From NCBI GenBank assembly GCA_029204225.1, contig CM055097.1:26071039-26135038 (forward strand): a stretch of DNA of 64,000 nucleotides, in the 5' to 3' direction. The notes under the pieces were generated by a model. It did no database searches, was not told the DNA's origin, and saw only the letters and a program-made list of their open reading frames with translations. Origin of the DNA: Diphasiastrum complanatum (Eukaryota; Streptophyta; Lycopodiopsida; Lycopodiales; Lycopodiaceae). Both the position numbers and the translations under genes were made by a program. Below are positions 22,293 to 35,944 of this stretch, one piece after another. How positions within the stretch are numbered: the stretch's first letter is position 1; each line of letters begins with the position of its first letter.

Positions 22293-23801
22293 ATAGAAAA
22301 GAGCCAATCAGCTTTGCTCTTTAGCTCTAGCATTTGTCATAGCCAAGTTTGTCTTTCATGTTTGGAGAAGTGACATGAATTCAGTTTGTTGGTCTACTTT
22401 TTTGAAAAATGTAGAAAAGTGTTTTGGGACACGTATTCATGCATGTGAGGCCAATGATTTCTCAGGTCGATGTTGTAAAAGATAGTCCATTCGCGCATTA
22501 TGGAGTTGAATATCAAAATATGTGGGTGGAATTCGTACAAACATTTCATTCTTTGTTAATGATTTTGGGCATCATCCTAGAGTCCTTGGCTTGCACTTTG
22601 AAGATTTGTCAGCTCCACGATTTTTGACTCAACATGTAGTAGAGCATGCATTGTTTGTTTCTTCCAAGCATTGTTCTAGACTGAATATGGATGCACAAAG
22701 CAATTTGAACTTAATTATCCTGAATGTGGCTGGATATGGGGCTTCAAGGGCTGTTATAAAAAAATTTACATTGTTTTTATAACAATGTTCCTGAGTTCCA
22801 TAATGTAGTGTTTCGGAATGCTGCGTTCCAAAATGTGCTGTTCCAAAGCAACTTAGCTTGGGATGCATTCATCAATTGCCTCAAATTTATTTGAATAATC
22901 ATCAAGAGACTCGTCGAAGCGATTCATAAAACCTAAAGGTGACTAGTTTCCTATGCTGAGAATTCCTTGTAGAAAAATTTTAGATTCATGCATTTTTAAT
23001 AAGATCTTCTTAAGGCTCTCCTCCATCATAGTTTCATCCATAAGATGTCTAAGCCTAAACATGCAATTCACAACTACCACTTCATCATTATGTCTTAAAT
23101 GCAAAGATATAGACTGAATGTTTTCCAACTTGATTGCCCAAGGCATGATACTCAGACAGAACTCCCCAAGGATGAGCGAAATCAGCAACCCAACAACCTA
23201 TCTCATCCATTCTTGTTGTAGGCCATATGTTTGATAATGATATCATATGGATGGTGTATAAATACACCAGTGTGTAAACATTAAACATATAACTGACAAG
23301 ACTATACACTACAAAAAATACATATTATTAATGAATGGAGACTAATTTAATAGGAGTTTATGGAACATCTCTCTCTTTCTCTATGTCTCTCTCCAATACA
23401 TCACATAGTACTAGTTTTTGTCCCAAAACCTGAAAACTCTATCTCTATGTATTTAAGACTAGCAAAGTTTTACCAACCAAAACACAAAACCGAAGAGACA
23501 TATTGAGCAGAACATTTTCTCTCTCGCCAGTTTCAAAAAAATTTTACGTTTTAGTTGCTCCATGACGTGCTCAAAATTTTTTACTTGAGCTAGTAGCTCC
23601 ATGATGTGCTCAAATCTCTCTCAGTTCCGATGAATGATGTATTCTGCTAGTGACCTGTCCAATGATGGTGACAACATGCAAATCACTCCCAAGCAAATGT
23701 GTACAACAATCGAGCAACTGAAAATAAAATCAAAGCATAGAGTAAGAACAAAAGCTTTGACTAGCATAACAAGTGGCTAACAAGAAAGCATGGATCAACC
23801 T
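22293..23801. other. no supported gene
   Basis: Follows the DUF7869-like remnant. Possible decayed continuation to ~22500. A minus-strand open stretch (23188-22943) with flanking readable sequence to 22860 looks mildly protein-like, but I cannot place it in a family. A small ACATTC/CGGAATG-type repeat group occurs at 22790-22860 (TTCCATAATG, TTCCAAAATG, TTCCAAAGC). Confidence 0.35.
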
Positions 23802-23815
23802 TCTCTCTCTCTCTC

Positions 23816-23868
<53 letters not shown>
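23802..23868. repeat. (CT)n(GT)n microsatellite
   Basis: About 9 CT units (23802-23818) followed by about 24 TG/GT units up to 23868. Pure dinucleotide runs. Confidence 0.95.
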
Positions 23869-24235
23869 ATATTTAGTCTATTCCAAAGTAATTGACAACC
23901 ATATCAATTAAAAATTGATATACATTCTAGTTTAAAAATTCTTATTCAAACATCATGTTTTCCTTAGCTTCCGTCTTAAATTTGTCCACTCCTGCTTTTT
24001 TCTATCTTTCTTCTATCTTGTCACTAGAATCATTTCTTAATATGTATTTGATTTGCTCCTACTCTGCCAATGAGAAGCCATTTGCTAAATCATTTCTGCC
24101 TTCCAGTTTCAAGCCTTACTAATATTCAAGATTGTTTCCAACATTTTTTTGACTGTTTGATGTGTATTTTTCTCTCTCAAAGGAGAATGTGGAATACACC
24201 GGAGGAAAAGGACATGATCCGGCCATATGAAAATA

Positions 24236-24560
24236 ATCATCCTCGCTCTCCCTGCTCTTCACATGCTCTCCCTCTCTTCACACGCTCTCCCTGCTCTTCA
24301 CACTCCCTCGCTCTCCCTGCTCTTCACTCACTCTCCCTGCTCTTCACATGCTCTCCTTGCTCTTCACAAATGCTGGTCAGTCATCCTCGCTCTCCCTGCT
24401 CTTCACAGATGCTCTTCACACTCCCTCATTCTCCCTACTCTTCACACGCATCAACAAATTTTCCAGCTACTCCCTCGCTCTCCCTGCTCTTCACACGCAT
24501 CAACAAGTCATCACAAACCCTCGCTCTCCTTGCTATTCACATGCATCAACAAGCCATCAC
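24236..24560. repeat. minisatellite of CTCTCCCTGCTCTTCACA units
   Basis: At least twelve imperfect copies of a 17-26 bp unit with core CTCTCCCTGCTCTTCACA, some extended with CGCATCAACAAG. Three plus-strand frames stay open across it (Ser/Leu/His repeats) only because the unit lacks stop codons; this is not evidence of a gene. Confidence 0.88.
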
Positions 24561-24589
24561 ACACAAAGATGGCGTTTTTGTTTTTCAAA

Positions 24590-24850
24590 GCCCGATCTCG
24601 CTTGCCCTATCTTGTTTTTTTTTCCCAAAACCTTATCTCATTTTTTTAAGAGCCCTCTTTTTTTCCGAAGCCCTATCTCGGTTTTTTTTTTCCAAGGCCC
24701 TATTTCATTTTTTTTTTCAAACTATGTTTTGGGGAGCAAAACGTAAAGTCCGATCTGGTTTTTTCTAAATCTCATTTTCCTAAAAGGAGAACTTGGAAAG
24801 CCCTATCTAAACTTTCCCAAATCGCTTTTTCTCAAAGCAAAAAGTTGTAA
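24590..24850. repeat. pyrimidine-rich GCCCTATCTCGTTTTTTTT repeats
   Basis: Five or six spaced copies of (A)GCCC(T/G)ATCTC followed by T-runs and CCAAA. They continue the low-complexity tract from the minisatellite. No coding content. Confidence 0.7.
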
Positions 24851-24879
24851 AAACTTTAGAGAGAGAGAGACACACACAC

Positions 24880-25421
24880 ATCTGCAGACGAGGTTCACGA
24901 GTCAAGAGCTCACTTAATCAAATTTGGCTCAAGTGCTGGAGTGTTAGCACTTACTCAAACTCTTAAACTCTTATATTTATTGTTAGAATAATATTAATTT
25001 GTGCTGGGTTTGATAAAAATACAAATGTCTTAAAAACACTTGACTAACTAAATGAGACCACAGTAGTTTGGGAAAGACCATGCAAGCTATCATTTTTGGG
25101 TGTTCAATTAAGTGTGATCATGATCCTAGTGAAAATTTTGGCCTTCGTGATTTATGTTGGTCATTGGCTTTAAATTTTTTAAACAAATACTAAGCACAAT
25201 TCCAAATATATAGGCGTATAAAGACTCGAATCATAGTCAAACTAAAGTGGCAACTTTATCCACCAAGGTATCTAACTTGGATAATATTTGGCTATTTTAA
25301 TAGTACATGAAACAAATCCAAACTACTTAAGAAGATTCCTAACTTAGATATATTTGGTCTAAAGAAGTCTTAAATCATGAATATAGTTTATGCCTGATCC
25401 ACTATCTAAGATAGTAGATAT
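24880..25421. other. no gene seen left of copia E
   Basis: AT-rich sequence with GAGAGAGACACACACAC at 24861-24880 and no recognisable protein or element structure up to the copia E LTR. Confidence 0.4.
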
Positions 25422-26026
25422 TGATGAGAAATCGAAGTCGCAGTCGTGAAAGAAATGCAAAAGCACAACAACAATACAATTCGGATGGATTTCAGATATG
25501 ATCGCTGGTCACTGCCAACTAAACCATTCCTACAGTCCTCCAGAGTATAGTCAGGCACTACTAATCTACATTTGAGATTAACACAACATTTAACAAAATT
25601 CAAACCAAGGTGCAAAATTAAATGAACAAGTGAATCAGACACACGAATAACAACAGACTAATTCGCATTCAAGATCAGACATAAAAAAGAGTGAAATGTG
25701 CACAACGGCTACAAAATCATCTATGAATTTTTAATTTTTCAAGCACTACACGCAAATCCATGCAGTGTGTTGGCATGAGAGAAATACAGTTTCCCACGAG
25801 TAATGTCTCGCATACTAGCGGACTGTTGGATCTCTGTGGATCCTACTTACAGAAACTTGTCTCGCATGCAGGCAAACTTCCGTTCTGTATTTTTGTCTTC
25901 TTGCTTACTAGCATTAGACTTCTTCATATATATGTGTCTGTCAAGTATCATCCAGGAAGTATATAGTTGTGTCGTGTAACTTCTAGATTAGAGTGACTAA
26001 ACATCTACAGCTAATCATGAGTTACA
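25422..26026 (-). repeat. 3' LTR of copia E
   Basis: Plus-strand start TGATGAGAAATCG, end GAGTTACA. The next seven bases (AGAATAG) are also shared with the other copy, so the outer boundary may be a few bases further right. Contains CTCTGTGGATCCTACTTACAG-type blocks conserved in both LTRs. Confidence 0.82.
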
Positions 26027-26472
26027 AGAATAGCAGATTAGCCACGATATAGAGTGTATTTGTTGACATCATGCTATCAGATCAAATATCTGTACTTCTG
26101 GGTACTTGCATGATCTTTTTGATCCTTTTTGGAGCGTGAGGACAGAAAAGGTGTCGCGACTATTTTTGTGTCACGTCGTTTGAATTTCGCATCGTCTGAC
26201 TTTCTCCTATTGTGTTGCGAAAAATTCTCTTTCGCAAATCCTTCACGTTCGTGTCTTCTCGTCAAGATGTTCACGAACATTTCTACTTCATGTCTTTTGA
26301 CTTTCGCATTTGCAAACACTTTCATCAGGCAGAGGGCTGAAAGCTAGCAAAGCTCTTTCATCAGATGTATTGTAGGTGTGTTATCCATCTGCAAGACTAG
26401 AGGCTCGTTCCTTGTTTCGCCCAATTCGTCCAAGAACTGCCTTAGCCAAATTATCTCGTTGGCTATTTTTGC

Positions 26473-27195
26473 TTATGCAACGTACTCTGCTTTGCAAGAT
26501 GACTGAGTCACAATGGTCTGTTTCTTGCTGACCCAGAGAACTACCGCTCCTGACGTGATGGTGCATCCTCCTGAGACGCTTTTACAATTGTCATTAAGGG
26601 ATGCCCAGCTAGCATCAATGTAGGAAAGCATCTTGAAACCTGCATCACGACAATAACACAAGCCATAGTCTCTCGTTAATTGAAGAGATTGCAAAATTCG
26701 TTTTGCAATCTTCCAACATGTCGAGCCTAGATTCGTACAAAATTGGCTCATCCTGAACACTACAGAAGTGATGTCAGGGCGTGTGTTGTCTGCAAGGTAC
26801 ATCAGCAAACCTATCAGTTTCTTGTAAGGTGTGAGCTGCATTTGTTCTCTCTCTTCTTCAGTCTTCAGACAATCATCGTTTGTCAGCACCGTTCCTGTGA
26901 GCATTGGAGTATTCTCTCCTTTGCAATTCAGCATCCCAAAGTCCTCTAGGATTTTCTCGGTGTATCTGGACTGGTGAAGGTGTAGCTTACCTCCCTCATA
27001 GTCCCTTTCAATTTGCAAGCCAAGGTAGCACCTGGCTTCTCCCAGATCCACAATCTCAAAATGTTTTGAGATGTCTATCTTCACTTCAGCAATCAGCTGC
27101 TCACTCTTGCAAAGTATTAGAGTGTCGTCCACATATACAGCCACAATAATGATCTGCCCATCTGTGACTCTGACATACACATTGGAATCAGCCAT
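26473..27195 (-). pseudogene. RT-RNase H of copia E
   Basis: 240-residue open frame. The RT palm is seen as VAVYVDDTLILCKSE with the catalytic YVDD, then GEARCYLGLQIERD and LHLHQSRYTEKILEDF. RNase H follows (YIDASWASLNDNCKSVSGGC, SSCKAEYVA). The N-terminal RT block lies upstream in another frame at 27777-27439 ([25 protein letters not shown]). The RNase H C-terminus left of 26473 is broken, and the usual RSKHI block is not recognisable. Confidence 0.85.
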
Positions 27196-27438
27196 GAGTG
27201 GCTTGAATCCTTATGATTTCAGGGCTTGATCCTTCTTTTTGTACCATTGTCGAGCTGACTATTTCAGACCGTAGATACTTCTATGCATTCTGTATGCATA
27301 ATTAGGAAGTGAACTCGAGACATATCTTGGGGGTTGATCCATGTAGACCTCTTCGTCTAGCTCGCCATGCAAGAAGGCTATCTTCTCGTCCACAATGTGG
27401 ATTCTGAGGTCATAAGTAGGTGCATATGCAAATAACAA

Positions 27439-28930
27439 TCATAGGGACGAATGTTTGACTACAGGAGAGAAGGTTTGAGAGTAGTCAATACCATATCTCT
27501 GAGAAAATTCCTTCGCTACCAGTCTTGCCTTGTATTGTGAGACATTCCCATCCAGTCCATACTTGAGCTTGAAAATCCATTGGTATTTGATAGTCTTGCG
27601 CTTATGTGGTAATGGATGCAACGTCCATACCTGGTTCTTCCTCATGGATTCCATCTCTTCGTTCATGGCTTGGATCCATTTTTCCTTCTCTAGACATTCA
27701 ATCACTTCCTTGAAAGTCTGTGGTTCACCACTGAATCCATAGAACTCTTTTGATGTAGAAGCATAGTTGCCTGGCATGTATCTTGCTAGTGCTCTTCATG
27801 GTCTTGTCAACCTTCTAGGAGATCCTCCTGGGACAGCAGTGCCTTTGTCTTGTCTGCTCTACTAGGTCCAAAACCATCCTGGTTTACAAGAACTATATCA
27901 ATAGGCTGCCTCTCGAATCTTTCATCTTCAGATTCATCACTCGAATGGGAAGCGACTCAAAAATCTTTGTTTTCGTGCTCGTATTCAGCTCCCTCTGTCG
28001 CTAGTGACAAATCATAGTACTGTCTCTCCAGAACTGCATAGCTGACAGGATCGTCATTAGCCATTGTCCTGTTCTCATCAAATCTGACATCTCTCACTGT
28101 CTTCATAGTGTTCGTGTTCGGCATGTAGACTTTGTAGTATGACAAATTGTTGTCATAACCTACCAGAAATCTCTGTTCAGCTTTCTCATTAAGCTTCTTT
28201 CAAAGCTTATCAAGAATGTGTGCATAAGCTGCACAGCCAAAGATTCTGATGTGAGGCGGGTTGGATTTCTACCCCACCATAACTTGTGTGGTGTCATGTG
28301 AGGGAAACCAGACTTCCCTATCATGTTCTGGATGTGTGCGGCTGTAGCTATTGCTTCAACCCATAGTACCCTTGGAGCCTTCGAGTAGGCCATCATGAAT
28401 CTGGTAGCTTTCATCAGGGTCCTATTCTTCCTCTCTGCAACACCGTTGTGTTGCAGTGTGTAGGCTACAGTCCTTCTATGAATGATGCCACGATCATTGC
28501 AGAAGGCAGTGAAGTGATTTGAGATGTATTCGCCACCTCAATCTGTCCTAATCTGCTTCACTTTATTGCATGCACATCTCTCTGTCCACTTCACATATTT
28601 TGTGAATTTATCCAGTGCTTCAGATTTATTCTTAATAAAGTACACTCTGGTGAATTTACTATAATCATCAATGAAGGTTATATAATGTTTTTAGCCTCCT
28701 ACTGAGATCACATTGAAAGATCCACAAATGTCAGAATGCATTATCTCTAGAATCTTGATCGTTTTGTAGGAGTCTTTGAAAAATGGAGTGCGTGACATAT
28801 TACCCTTCAGACATGCATCATAGGTGGTTGAACTGGTTGCATTCGAGATGCTGACCCCTGTTATCGCTCCATGATGGCTTGCTTGGTAAAGTGCCATTGA
28901 GTTCATGTGGCATAATCTCCTATGCCACAA
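27439..28930 (-). pseudogene. integrase and RT N-terminus of copia E
   Basis: Fragments reading leftward: LWHRRLCHMNSMALYQ (integrase zinc region, 28930-28691, one of the usual Cys pair not visible), IMHSDICGSF with the first catalytic Asp, then decayed core, WVEAIATAAHIQNMI (28414-28160), spacer with MKTVRDVRFDEN (28145-27957), and the RT start [20 protein letters not shown] (27777-27439). Multiple frame changes. Confidence 0.8.
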
Positions 28931-28954
28931 AGTGTCTGGCGAATCATCATGAGT

Positions 28955-29620
28955 CTAATGCACTTGATCTGCAGATAGGTGTACTTTCAGATGATATAGA
29001 TTACCTTTCCTTCTACCTTGAGTGATCAGGGTACTGGTACTGGCGTCAACCACGTTGCATGCTTCATCAGAAAATGTCACACGCATCCCTGCATCTGCTA
29101 TTCTTGCCACATAAAGAAAGTCTTGTTGCAGTGTAGGCACAAATAGAATGTCTTTGAGTCGTCTGTCTCTGTCATTGGTGTTGAGCCATAGTGAACCAAT
29201 ACCATTCACTTGATGTTTGGATCCATCTCCAAGAACTATGAATCTTGAAGGATCAACACTTCTAAAATCAAACATTATTTGTCTTGATGTCACAAACTGT
29301 GAGGTGGCTCCTGAATCTAGGCTCATCTCATGTGTGTCAGATGTTGATCCTACACACACATCCTCACAAATGTAGGTGGTCAAACAGTTTATGTTCAATC
29401 TTTCTTTGTCCATTTTTGAGCTCTCAGGCTCCTCGACATAGGATGAACTATTGTTGCACTCCTGTCTGTTCTGTGTTGATTTGTTCCTCGGGTTCAGATG
29501 ACAATCCATGGCTGCATGATATTTCTTGTGGCAGTGGATACACTCAATTTTTGGATTGAGCCAGCATGTATCAACTGTGTGCCCATCTCTTCTGCATCTC
29601 ACGCAAGTCTTCTTTTCTCC
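28955..29620 (-). pseudogene. nucleocapsid and protease of copia E, two zinc knuckles
   Basis: Open frame of ~215 residues. It begins with CVRCRRDGHTVDTC and, 8 residues later, CIHCHKKYHAAMDC: two complete C-x2-C-x4-H-x4-C knuckles. The protease motif MSLDSGATSQFV follows at ~29310, then ILFVPTLQQDFLYVARIADAG. Two knuckles are less common than one in plant copia gag. Confidence 0.82.
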
Positions 29621-29639
29621 ACTTTGTTGTTTTGAGCTC

Positions 29640-30373
29640 TCTTTGCTCTTCCAGTTGCCTTTGCTGGTCCCCTCTGCTTGCTGATCATGATCTTGTCGTT
29701 GATAGACTCCCTCTTAGGCTTAGATTGTTTCTTGGATTTTTCTTTGTTGTCGTAGAGGGCTTGGTCAGAACCATCCTTGTGATCAAGGTGTTCTCTGGCC
29801 TCGACTTCCTCTTGAATCTCGACAATTGCCTTTTCGAGGGTCATGGTAGGATCTTTCGCGAGCAGGGTTCTGGTTCTCTGGAAAGATCTGGGTAAGGCTC
29901 TCAATAGGTAAGTGAGCTGCTTCTCAACTGACACTACATTCTCTGTTCCACAGTTGGGTACTGATAGAAATAGATTCTTCATCTTCCTTGCAAAAGAAGT
30001 GAGGTCTTTCCCATCCCACTATAGATTTGTCAGTAGATCTTCCAGCATCATTATTTGACTTCTTGATTTTTTTTTGAAATCTCGTGAATAGTGCATCCCA
30101 CATCTCCTTAGCATTGGAGAGTGTAGCCACGTCAAGTGTGAGACTATCTTCGATGGATGAAGATAACAAGGCTATTGCCTTGTCATTTTTCTCCCTCTAC
30201 TCGCGTAGCTCTTTGTCTGATGTCGTAGGCATCTCCTCTGTGCCATCCACCCAGGGGAATAATCCTTCGCCCTTGAGTATCAATGATGCCTTAACTTTTC
30301 AGGCTAGAAAGTTAGATCCTGAAGAATCAAGAACTGTATAGATCTTGCTCTGTATGTTGATGAGTGAAGCCAT
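29640..30373 (-). pseudogene. gag of copia E
   Basis: Starts at ATG 30373 (MASLINIQSKIYTVLD) and continues through WVDGTEEMPTTSDKE and EDSLTLDVATLSNAKEMWDALFTRFQ, the UBN2-type capsid signature. Stops occur early (near 30300 and 30200) and a frameshift is near 30060 in a T-rich run. The C-terminal basic part (KSKKQSKPKRES) is at ~29740. Confidence 0.78.
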
Positions 30374-30490
30374 TGCTTCTGAAGTGTGTTCTCTTGTTGA
30401 TGGTTGTTTGTTTGAATGCTTGGTCTCCTGGATCTGATAGCCTTTTTAAAAATGTCAAATTATGACAAGGTAGGTAGGCTCTAATACTAC

Positions 30491-31100
30491 TGATAAGAAA
30501 TCGAAGTTGCAGTCGCGAAAAAAATGCGAAAGCACAACAACAACAATACAATTCGGATGGATTTCATATATGATCGCTGATCACTGCCAGCTGAACCATT
30601 CCTACAGTCCTCCAGAATGTAGTCAGACACTGCTGATCTACGTTTGAGATTAACACAACATTCAACAAAATTCAAACCAAGGTGTGGAATTAAATGAACA
30701 AGTGAATCAAACACACGAATAACAGTAGACTAATTTGCATTCAAGATCAGACATGAAAAAGAATGACATGTGTGCAACAACTACAAAATCATCTATTAAT
30801 TTTCTGATTCTTCAAGCATTGCATGCAAATTCACGCAGTGTGTTGGCGTGAGAGAAATATAGTTCTCCCACGAGTAATGTCTCACTTACTAGCAGGCTTG
30901 TTGGATCTCTATGGATCCTACTTACAGAAACTATCTCGCACGCAGGCGGACTTCCGTTCTATATTTTTGTCTTCTTGCTTACTAGCATTAGACTTCTTCA
31001 TGTATATGTGTCTGTCAAGTATCATCTAGGAAGTATATAGTCGCGTCGTGTAACTTCTAGATTAGAGTGACTAAACATCTATAGCTAATCACGAGTTACA
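30491..31100 (-). repeat. 5' LTR of copia E
   Basis: 610 bp. A degenerate primer site (GGCTCTAATACTA on the plus strand, ~30477-30489) abuts its left end; two substitutions from the consensus complement are visible. The right end is GAGTTACA. Confidence 0.82.
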
Positions 31101-31376
31101 AGAATAGGGGGAATGATTTTTGGCGAGCATTTCTCGGCGAGCAATTTCATAAAAAAGACGAGCATCTTGAGCACCCACTCACCCATCATCCCAGTCTTTT
31201 GCTCGCCCTTCATCCCAGTCTTTTCACTTTTATCTATTCAAGTATCACTTTCTATCTATCAATCAAGTACCATTTAAAGCTTTGACGACATAATGGAAAA
31301 TAATTTTTGGAATATTACCCAAGCGACCATCTGAGATTGATACTAGCTGGAATGATTCTTATTTAAGAGTTAGAAC

Positions 31377-33600
<2,224 letters not shown>

Positions 33601-33628
33601 AGATGGATTTTAAAATGTTCGTGCTGCA

Positions 33629-35061
33629 ATGAATAAGAAAGGTTTGGCTGTTTCAGCTGAAAGGAATAAGACAACCAAACACGAACTTTTGGAAAATAAT
33701 AAGAAAGCTACTATTTTGAGAGGAAAAAGGAGTGCTACTGCGATTGATGAAGATATGATAGATGTTATACCAGCAATATATATATATATATATATGCAAG
33801 GAAGAGGTGCTTGAAAATATCATAGATGTGTCTGCAACAAGATGTTTGGCACAGTTGGATTCAACTGAACTTGATTTCATAAAGAAGTCCATAGCCACTG
33901 ATGAAATGTGAGCGTTCTTATCCTTTTGGGATAAAAACGATGGCAAACATAGCTGTCGAAAGGTGTGTTTTGCCTCCTCCTCAATACAATTGCAGACCTT
34001 TTATTTCAAAGTACTGTAGTAATATGGTTGCTTCTTTTTTGCAAACACCTGGAATCATATCTACACCAGTTGTTCTAATTCCATTTCGTAAACAAGAAGA
34101 CGGTTCAATTCAATTGGTGGAAGTCCAAATTGTTGAGGATGTACATAAACCAGATATTCGCTTTTATATAGTTGATGGCCAACACACAATCGAGACGGCT
34201 AAAAATATTTTAGCGCTGTGTGGTTAAAAAAATAAAAAATGGACATATTCTAAAAAAATATTACCAAAGTTGAAAGTCACGTATCTTGAGCCATTTGATT
34301 TCACCCGCTGAGTGTGTTGCTATATCAAGGGCGCTTAATGAAATATCAGATCAATGGAAGTTAAAGAGCTCATACATGGAGCAATTGCTACAAGCAAGAC
34401 TACAATGGAATCGTTGGGTTGTCCCAAAATACATGGAAAAGATGGACAAGCTCCTGAAGAGTGGAAGGTATATCTTCTTTTATGATTCAGATAATTACTG
34501 CCAATAATGGTTTTTTTTTTTCAAATGATTATTATAGAATAACTAACGCATCTTAATTTATGTTGTATAGAATTTCAGAAGCATGTTGAGTAATGTTTTG
34601 AGAAAAAATGATCCAAAAGAAGTATACAATTGGGTGTATTTGAAGGATGAAAATTGGAAGAAATGAAAAAAAATTTGTTAGCTTGGAGGCTAGAAAGGTT
34701 ACGAAACAGTTCTAGTAAAATAAGTGATAATCCAACTGAGATGTCAATTATATCAGGTGAGTGTTTTATAATATGTAAAATGTTATTCTGCAATAATTAC
34801 TTGATTTCAAATTATTTTTGTTTGTTTGTTTGTTTGTTTGTTGGGAAAGGTCATTTAATGCGACTTGTTCAAGGATTGAAGGAGAACGACATGTCAGTTC
34901 TCTTTGATGGGCTGATCGATGGATCCATTCACTTTTCTTTATTGGAGGATGCTGATCATTCTAAAAAAAAATTGTCATTGGAAAAATTTTGCACGAGAGT
35001 GAAAGATGAAAGAATTCTTAAAAGTGCTATCAAATGGAATGGGAATGGGAACTTTATGTAA
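33629..35061 (+). pseudogene. intron-bearing remnant with DGQHT (ParB/Srx-like) motif
   Basis: Plus-strand segments that read as one protein: basic segment 33629-33770; 33800-33900; 33930-34227 with PGIISTPVVLIPF and FYIVDGQHTIETAKNIL; 34300-34467 with SAECVAISRALNEISDQWK; then later exons. Two introns have plausible GT-AG borders: GTATATCTTC ~34468 to TGTATAG ~34570, and GTGAGTG ~34756 to GGGAAAG ~34849. The last exon runs to TAA at 35059. VDGQHTIE resembles the D-G-x-H-R/T core of ParB/sulfiredoxin-fold proteins; assignment to that fold is inference. At least two frameshifts (near 34228 and 34665) indicate decay. Confidence 0.45.
33777..33797. repeat. short (AT)n tract
   Basis: Ten AT/TA units inside the degraded gene. 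They interrupt an otherwise readable segment, so may have expanded after inactivation. Confidence 0.85.
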
Positions 35062-35108
35062 ACATTAGCTTGGTTTAGTTAATTGAAGTTTACATAAAGA
35101 TTTGGTTT

Positions 35109-35880
35109 TCATTTTTGCTTTTGATTAAGGCAAATGTAGCTGTCTATTTTCTCAACATGTTTTTCCATCTTGAAAAGTGTACCTTCCAAAATAGTACACC
35201 TTGATGTGGATACAATCAAAGGAGTAACCAATAGCCTATAAGGTGGAAACAAAGAATAACTAAAGTTAATCAAATGTTTATATTTGCAAGAATCTTTCAA
35301 TGGCTCTTGTCCCAATCGATTGTTTTCGATATGATACGATATGCTTAAGGCATCTCTAACACGAAGCAAATATGGCCAAAGAATTGTATTCAGAAAATCA
35401 ACTTTAGAATCATTGTTAAAGGGATGAAGAAAAATTTCATTACCTGGTGGATTCATACAAGCTTTGTATGGAGCATCATCAATCAACAAAGTATTGATTG
35501 GAAGCATTTCGTAGCATCTGTTCCAAAGGTAGCTCAATGGCTTGAAAAAAGCTTCAACTTGTCGGTTTCCAGGCTTTCTATACTTTGTCTCACTAAAGCA
35601 TTTTGTTTGATCCCAAATAACATGAAAGTTATAACGTCGTTTTCCAATTACATTTAAAAATGTCACACATTCTTGATGATTTGCATTGTCATAGAGCTCC
35701 AAATTCCGACTTCAAAAAGTTGGAACAAATTATCCAAAAACAATGTTGCTCCTCTATGCAATTGAATCGCGTTATCTCCAAGCATGAAGTATGCACATTC
35801 ACTATTTGGTTTTCCTTGTCATTTCTTCACAAGAAGTCCATTCAAGTTAAGTATTATATATTTCATAGGCCGATGACACA
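35109..35880 (-). pseudogene. FCP1/NIF-like (HAD) phosphatase pseudogene
   Basis: The 197-residue frame at 35702-35109 carries NVIGKRRYNFHVIWDQTKC, KPLSYLWNR, then MLPINTLLIDDAPYKACMNPPGNEIFLHPF and LWPYLLRVRDA, the C-terminal half of the FCP1-homology domain found in plant NLI/NIF-like phosphatases. An upstream frame (~35850) has LNLNGLLV, corresponding to the catalytic D-x-D-G-T/V loop with the first Asp changed to Asn. A frameshift separates the two halves near 35700, and gypsy F truncates the region at ~35940. It converges on the DGQHT remnant with ~50 bp between the stops. Confidence 0.6.
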
Positions 35881-35944
35881 TTGATAGTCCCAATCATGCA
35901 ATACAATCACATTGCAAATTAAAAAAAGAAATGTTGCCACAGAA

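Larger units (their letters stand above)
25422..31100 (-). mobile_element. Ty1/copia LTR retrotransposon E, both LTRs present
   Basis: Minus-strand element with LTRs at 25422-26026 and 30491-31100. Reading leftward from 30490: degenerate primer site, gag from ATG at 30373, two CCHC knuckles, protease with LDSGATSQFV, GAG-pre-integrase, integrase fragments, RT with YVDD and RNase H. Its gag and protease differ from A/G and B/D/H, so it is a third copia lineage. LTRs are ~90 percent identical by eye. No target duplication found: flanks are GATAT and AGAAT. All frames carry breaks. Confidence 0.88.

Noticed and set aside
24070-24768. 232-residue plus-strand frame and two overlapping frames of 132-140 residues
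   Set aside because: All three frames are open over the same minisatellite. Low-complexity Ser/Leu/His with no start context or domain, so a repeat artefact.
26077-26347. Short overlapping open frames on both strands beside the copia E 3' LTR
   Set aside because: Composition is driven by repeated TTCGCA/CGTTTGCGA motifs; no match to RNase H tail or host protein.
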